A stretch of 64,000 nt of DNA from Nocardia amikacinitolerans NBRC 108937 (GTDB lineage Bacteria; Actinomycetota; Actinomycetes; Mycobacteriales; Mycobacteriaceae): the NCBI RefSeq assembly GCF_001612615.1, contig NZ_BDAU01000014.1:124001-188000 (forward strand), written 5' to 3'. The notes beneath the pieces are model-generated. The model saw only the letters and a list, made by a program, of their open reading frames with translations. It did no database searches and was not told the DNA's origin. Position 1 is the stretch's first letter. Every line of letters begins with the position of its first letter. Shown piece after piece: positions 44,501 to 50,500 of this stretch. The position numbers were made by a program, and so were the translations under genes.

Positions 44501-47500
44501 GCCTCCGCGCTCGGGTTGCCCTCCGGATCCCACCAGAGCTTCAGCCGCGTCGGATTGTTGTTGACGCCACTGGCTTCGGAGTCCGCACCGGGCAGACCGG
44601 CCGCACGGGACTGCTCGCGCATATAGCGCTCGAGCGGATCGGGGCGCGTGTCGTTGGTCGGCAGATAGCGCAGGCGCTCGTTCTCGTTGTGGAACCGCGT
44701 GGCCGCCTGCGCGTACGCGGCGGCCGCCGCGGCCTGCCGCATCGCGCGGTAGTTCGCCTCGCCGACCGCGGCGCGGACCGCATCGGGGCTGAGGTCGGTC
44801 AGCGACAGCGACAGCGCGTCCGCGCCCTCGTAGAGCGCGATACCGGCGGCATTGCGGGCGGCGATGACGTCGCCGAGTTCCGCGCCTCGGCGAGCCAGAT
44901 CCGGATCGGGCGCCGGGCCTTGCGGTTCCGCGTCCGGAACCGGCGGCACCACGTCCGCATCGATACCGGCGCGCTGGTCGGGCGCGACCGGATCCGCCGC
45001 CCGCGGAGCACCGATCCGGGGACTGGCCGAGTAGTTGCCGGTGATCAGGGCCCAGAAGGCCTCGCGGCCCTTCCACAGCTTCGACGCCTGCAACGCGAAG
45101 AACGCCGGATCCCAGTTGAATCCGCTGACTTCGGCCGCCGCGTCGCCGGACAGCAACTCGATCTCCGCGCCGAACGCGTTGTAGAGATCGCTGTTGTTCT
45201 CCGAACCGAGCGCGTACTGGATCGGCCTGCCGGTGCCGTGGCTGCCGAGGTGGGTGCGCAGGAACTTCATCGCCCGCTTCCACCGGGTCTGCGGTTGCGC
45301 AGTGGGATCGCTCGACGAGTCCGGCTCCGGCACCGGCGGCGGCGCAAGCGGCTCGGCGGGCCGCACCCGCCATCCGCCGGAACCGTCCGCGGTCAGCAGC
45401 ACCGGCACCCGCTGACCGTCCACCACCACCGTGTACCTGCGGGTCTCGCCCTCGGCCACCTGGGTGGCCCGGCCCTTGACCGCGTGCACCTCCTGGGCGA
45501 CATCGGCCAGATCGTTCAGTGCGACGGCACGGGCGAGCACGTTGTCGCGCAGCCGCTCCAGCGTCGTGTCGACCTGCCCCTCAGCCAGGTCGCTTTCCGA
45601 GAGCTGGAGCAGATTCGCCCACTGGTCGACGATCTTGGTGAGATCCGCCCGCTGGTTCGGGTCTACGGCGGCATCCAGCCGGGCCTTGGCGTACGCGAGC
45701 GACTCGACAGCGCCCGCCAGCAACATCGTCCGATACCGCTGTTCCGCAATGGTTTCCGCGAGATTCGCCCGGGTCACCTGATCGGCGTTCATGCCGAGCT
45801 GACGCAGCAGCTGCGCCTGCGCCGACTCCGGCGCGAGCGGATGCGGGGCCCGGGAATCTGGCCGGGCGGGCGCGGGCCCCAGCGCGGGTGCGATCGCGTC
45901 CGGCACCGCGATCGGCATGGTGGGAGCCGGGGTGGCGGGATCGACAACCGGCAGGGCGTGGGCTTCGTCGCGCTGCGCGGCGAAATTCGGGTCGCTCGGA
46001 TCCGGCGAGTAGTTCCAGTACCGCTCGCCCAGATGCTGCTCATCGATGCTCAAAGGAGCGAAATCGGCCGAGCCCATGAGCTCGTTCATGCGTCCCGTCA
46101 CCGGGGTCGGGTCGAGGAATCCACGCGCCCAAGCCATTTGAGCCAGATCCGCGAGAATCCGGCGCGCGTCCGCGAAGCCCGACAGCGAGTCGCCGAGGCC
46201 GAGTGCCTGCGAGAGGCGGGTCAGGCGGTCGCGGTCGGCGTCGGTCAGCGGGGGCAGGTTGCCGGTGGGCGCCGGGCTGGTCGCGCGGGCCGGGACGGTC
46301 TGCGGATCGGGCGCCGGTTCGGAGGTCTGCTGCGCCTCGGGGTCGGGCTGCGAATCCGGGTCGGGCGTTTGCCGCGCCTCGGAATCAGGCTGCGCGCCTG
46401 GATCCGGAGCCTGCTGCGCGTTCGGATCGGGCTGTGCACCCGGGTCCGGGGTCTGCTGCGAATCCGGCTCCGGCGCGGGCTGGTTGGCGGCGCTCTCTTC
46501 GTCGCGCCTACGCTGCTCCTCCTGCTGGCGCTGTTCGTCCAGGAAGCGCCGGAGGTCGCGCATCGGATCCCGGCGACCCTGCCCATCGCCGACCCGCGGC
46601 AGGTTCCGATCGTCGTCGTCATGGTCCTGGGTGGCGGCACCCAACGCGAGCGGGCGCACCACCAGCGGGCGCACGGAGTCGCCGTTCGCGTCGTAGACCA
46701 TGACCCAGGTCTTCTTCGCGTCCGGCAGACTGTCGGGGTCGAACTCGACCGGACCGTCCGGATGCTTGTACGGGTCGTCGACCATGATCTTGCCGGTCTC
46801 GGCGTCGTAGTACATGACGTACGCGTGCGCCCCGACACCGTGCTCATCGACCGTGTGGTTCTGGTCGATGACGATGGCCGTCGCCTTGCCCTTCATGAAG
46901 CCGAGCGCCTCGGCGATCGCCTTGTGCGGCGACTTGCGCTTGCCGACCTTGACCTCGGTCACCTGGGAATCGGCGTGCTCTTCGAGCCGGCGCATGGACA
47001 CACCGTCCAAGCCGACGTCGGTCAGCACGGTGATGTCCGGGTTACCGGTACGCTGGCGCGCCCCGTACAGCGCCTGCTCGGAGCACCCGTTCTTGCGCGG
47101 CGGGGGCCGATCGGTGTCCAGGAACGACTCGTTGTCGGGCGCTTGGAATTCGGTGCTGCCCGCGGCGATGTTCTCCAGCCGGTACATGCGGTCGACCGGC
47201 ACGCCGTTGTTCGGCGGCTTCGGACCGTCCGGGGCGTCGAACTGGCGGAACAGGCCGGTGGCGCGATCCTGGATGTGCACTCGAACGTCGTCGCCGAAGT
47301 GCTTCTTCCTGATCATCGGATCGTCTGCTTGGCCGGAGAAGCCGATGAGCACGACGTCGTCGACCAAACGCGCCAAACGCCCCTTGTGGCCGGACGATTC
47401 GACGACGTCGACGCCGTAGCCGCGCGCGATGATCTTGTTCGAGACCGCGATCTCGGGTTGCCCCTGCGCCACCCGCCCTTCGTTGAGGGCTGCACGCGTC

Positions 47501-50500
47501 GCGCTGAAGGCGGCCAGATCCTGGGCGAGCAGCTTGCCACCCTGGCGGGCATGCCAGGTGGTCATGGACTGGGCCTTGTTCGGCGTGCCATAACCGACCC
47601 ACGCGATCGATGCCGCCGACTCGCCGGGGCTCAGTCGACCGGCGGTCGCCCGGTACTGGGCGGCCATCTCGTTCACGGTGCCGCCGATGTTGGCCAGCGA
47701 CGCGTCACGGCCGGGGACGTGCCAGGACAACAGGGTCGCGGTGTCGACGTCGCCCATGGCGATGGCCGCCCGGCCGCTGCCGTTGAACGCGGTGGAGTCG
47801 AAGGCCATGACGTAGACCGGCGTATTCGGCGCGACGGTTCGGGCCACCGCCTGCGCCGTCGCGATCGCCTCTCGGGTGCGCAGCAGGTTGACCAGCTGCG
47901 TGTGCGAGGCGGAGTCCAGTTTGCTCTGCCGAATCAGGCTGTCGAGCTCGTTCTGGACGCGTTTGACAGTCTTCGCGGCCTCGGTGCGCGCCTGGTCGAT
48001 CCGCTGTCTGGCTTCGGCCCGTTCTCGCGCGGCCTGACGGCGTGCCGCCGCCCTCTCCGCCCAGCGGCTGTCCGGATCCACCTGGGTACGGGCCCTCGGC
48101 TGCTCGGCTTTCGCCTTCGCCAAGGCAGCCGCGGCCTGCTCTTGCTCGGCGAGCAGACTCGCCAACCGCGCCTGTTGGGTTTCGGTCAACCCGCTGCGGG
48201 CGATCAGATCCTGCGTCTCCCGGACGATCCGTATCCGGTTGGCGATGTCGACATCCGGGGCGGGAATGCCCGGCACATTGTTGCCGAAGCCGGCCGGATG
48301 CACCCGGAGCAGGACGAGCTGCTGCTCCGGCGTGATCGAGTTCCACCGCTCGGAGTTCTTGCGCGCCAACGCATCCGCCTCGGCACGGGTGGCCTTGGGG
48401 TCGAGCTGGAAATCGGCGGGCTTCGGCTTGCCCGGCATGCTGTCGAGGATGTCGGCGGCCTGCTGCTTCTCCGCGTCGGTCGCTGGGCTGGCGTCGGGCA
48501 CCCGGCGCGGGCGAGCGTTCTCGTCGGTGTCGGGGTTCGGATCGGACGAATCGTCCGGCTGGTTCTGGGTTTCCGGGTCGGTATCGGTGTCGGTGTCGGG
48601 GTCCGTGCTGGTGTTCGGATCGGTGCTGGGGCGTGCCGGAGCCGGGGCCGCAGGGGTGGGCGGCGGAGGCGGTAGAACCAGCGCGGAATCCTCGTCGACA
48701 TCCGGGCGTGCCGCCGGATCGTCGTCGCTCTCCGGACGCGCGGGCGCATCCTCGTCGGTGTCGTCCTGTGTCGCAGCGTCCTCGTCGCTGTCCGGCTGCA
48801 CCGCCGGGTCTTGATCGCTCTCGGGACGCGCGGGCGCGTCCTCGTCGGCGTCGTTTTGTGTCGTCGGATCCAGGGTGCTGTCGGTCCGCGCCTGGACCTG
48901 CGGGTCGCTCTCCGGTGCGACCTGCACCTGGCTGTCGACGTCGCCGTCCGAGTCTGCAGTGGTGTTTCGTTGCGGCGCTTCGGTATCCGAGATCTGCGTC
49001 TGCACCGGACTGGCCGGGGCGGCGCCGGGGGTCGCGGCCTGAGCGGCCGAGCCCGCCCGCGCCGCGGGCGTCGACTGGGCGTCGGTGGTCGGGGCGACGG
49101 TGGACGTGCCGTCGTTGAAACCGGCAACGGAGGTGTCTCCGGCGCGCGGCACACCCGGCAGGTTGGGCGTCGACGGCCGCCCGGCGCCCTGCTGGCCGGT
49201 GGCGGTGCTCGACTGACCCGCTGTCGGAGACGTGGAGGTGGACCCCGGCGCGGACGACGAACTGCCCGGCGCCGCGCTGGACGCACCCGCGCTCGCGGAC
49301 GCTCCCGGAGCCGACGTGCTCGCACCCGGCGCCGCCGATCCCGGCGCGGCCGCACCCGGCGCCGTCGTTCCTGCCCCGTTGGTGGCGCCGTTCGACGCGG
49401 TGTTCAGGCTGGAGTTGGAATCGCCCGAAATGCCTGCGCCGGCACCGAAAGAGTCGCCCACCGGCGAACCGGTGAGGTTGTCGACCGCGCCGGGATCGGT
49501 GACCGGGCTGACCTGCGCGGCCCCAGCACCGGGATCACCCGCACCCGCACCCGGGTCCGAAGCGCCCGATCCAGCACCGGGATCCGACGCCACCGAGTTG
49601 GGATTGTCTGCCGCCGAGCTCGAGTCACCCGCCTGCGGAGCCGCACTGCTCTGGCTCCCACCGGAATTCGACGAGTTGCCCTCGCCCGCACCGGCTCCCG
49701 AGCTCTGCTGCCCCGTTTGCTGACCCGTCTGCGGAGCGGCGCCGTTCTGCTGTTGGTTGCCGGCACCCGAGTCGGCGGCCCCGGCCTGCGGCGCGTTCGC
49801 GCCTTGCCCGACCTGCGGTGCGGAGGTATTGCCCGCACTGGCCGCGTTCGTGCCCGGACTGTTGTTCCCGGCCCCGTTCTGGTTCCCGGCACCATTCTGA
49901 TTTCCGCTGCCGTTCTGGTTTCCCGCGCTCGAATTGTCGCCGGTGGCAGTTGGATTGGTCGGATCGGTCCCATTGGTCGGCTCCCCCGGCGGCGCGGTAC
50001 CGTCCGGCGGGGTCACGTTGAAGTTCCCGCCGCCGACGTTGGGCGCACCCAAATACTGACGGTTGCCGCGGAAACTCGACGCGGCGGACGGGATCGCACC
50101 GGAAAGGCCGCCACCGACGAACGCGTGCGGAGTGAACTCACCGGTCAGCGCCCATGCGGTGCCCGCGCCGGCGAGACCAGCGCCGATACCGACCAGCCCA
50201 CCGCCCATGGCGCGGGTCCACCGGTTGTCGCTCGACATCATCCGGTTGAGCGCCGGAACATGGCCCAGGCCATAACCGGCGCCGCCGCCCGCCGCGCCCG
50301 CCGCGAACGAGACACCCACGTTCTTCAGGTAGCCGCCCCAGTCGAAGGGCTGCGACTTCAGGCCCTCTGCCTTGAGGATGTTGTGGATAGCGGCTTCCTC
50401 GATGGTGGTCTGGACAACCTCGACCAAGCCCTCCTGAATCATCTCGTAGACGACTTTGGCGATGACGGTCCGCGCCGCCTCGGAGAGGAAGCGCTGACCG

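Noticed and set aside
42418..48675. 6.2-kb plus-strand open frame
   Set aside because: Same shadow effect; low-complexity Arg/Gly composition and no ribosome-binding-site logic.
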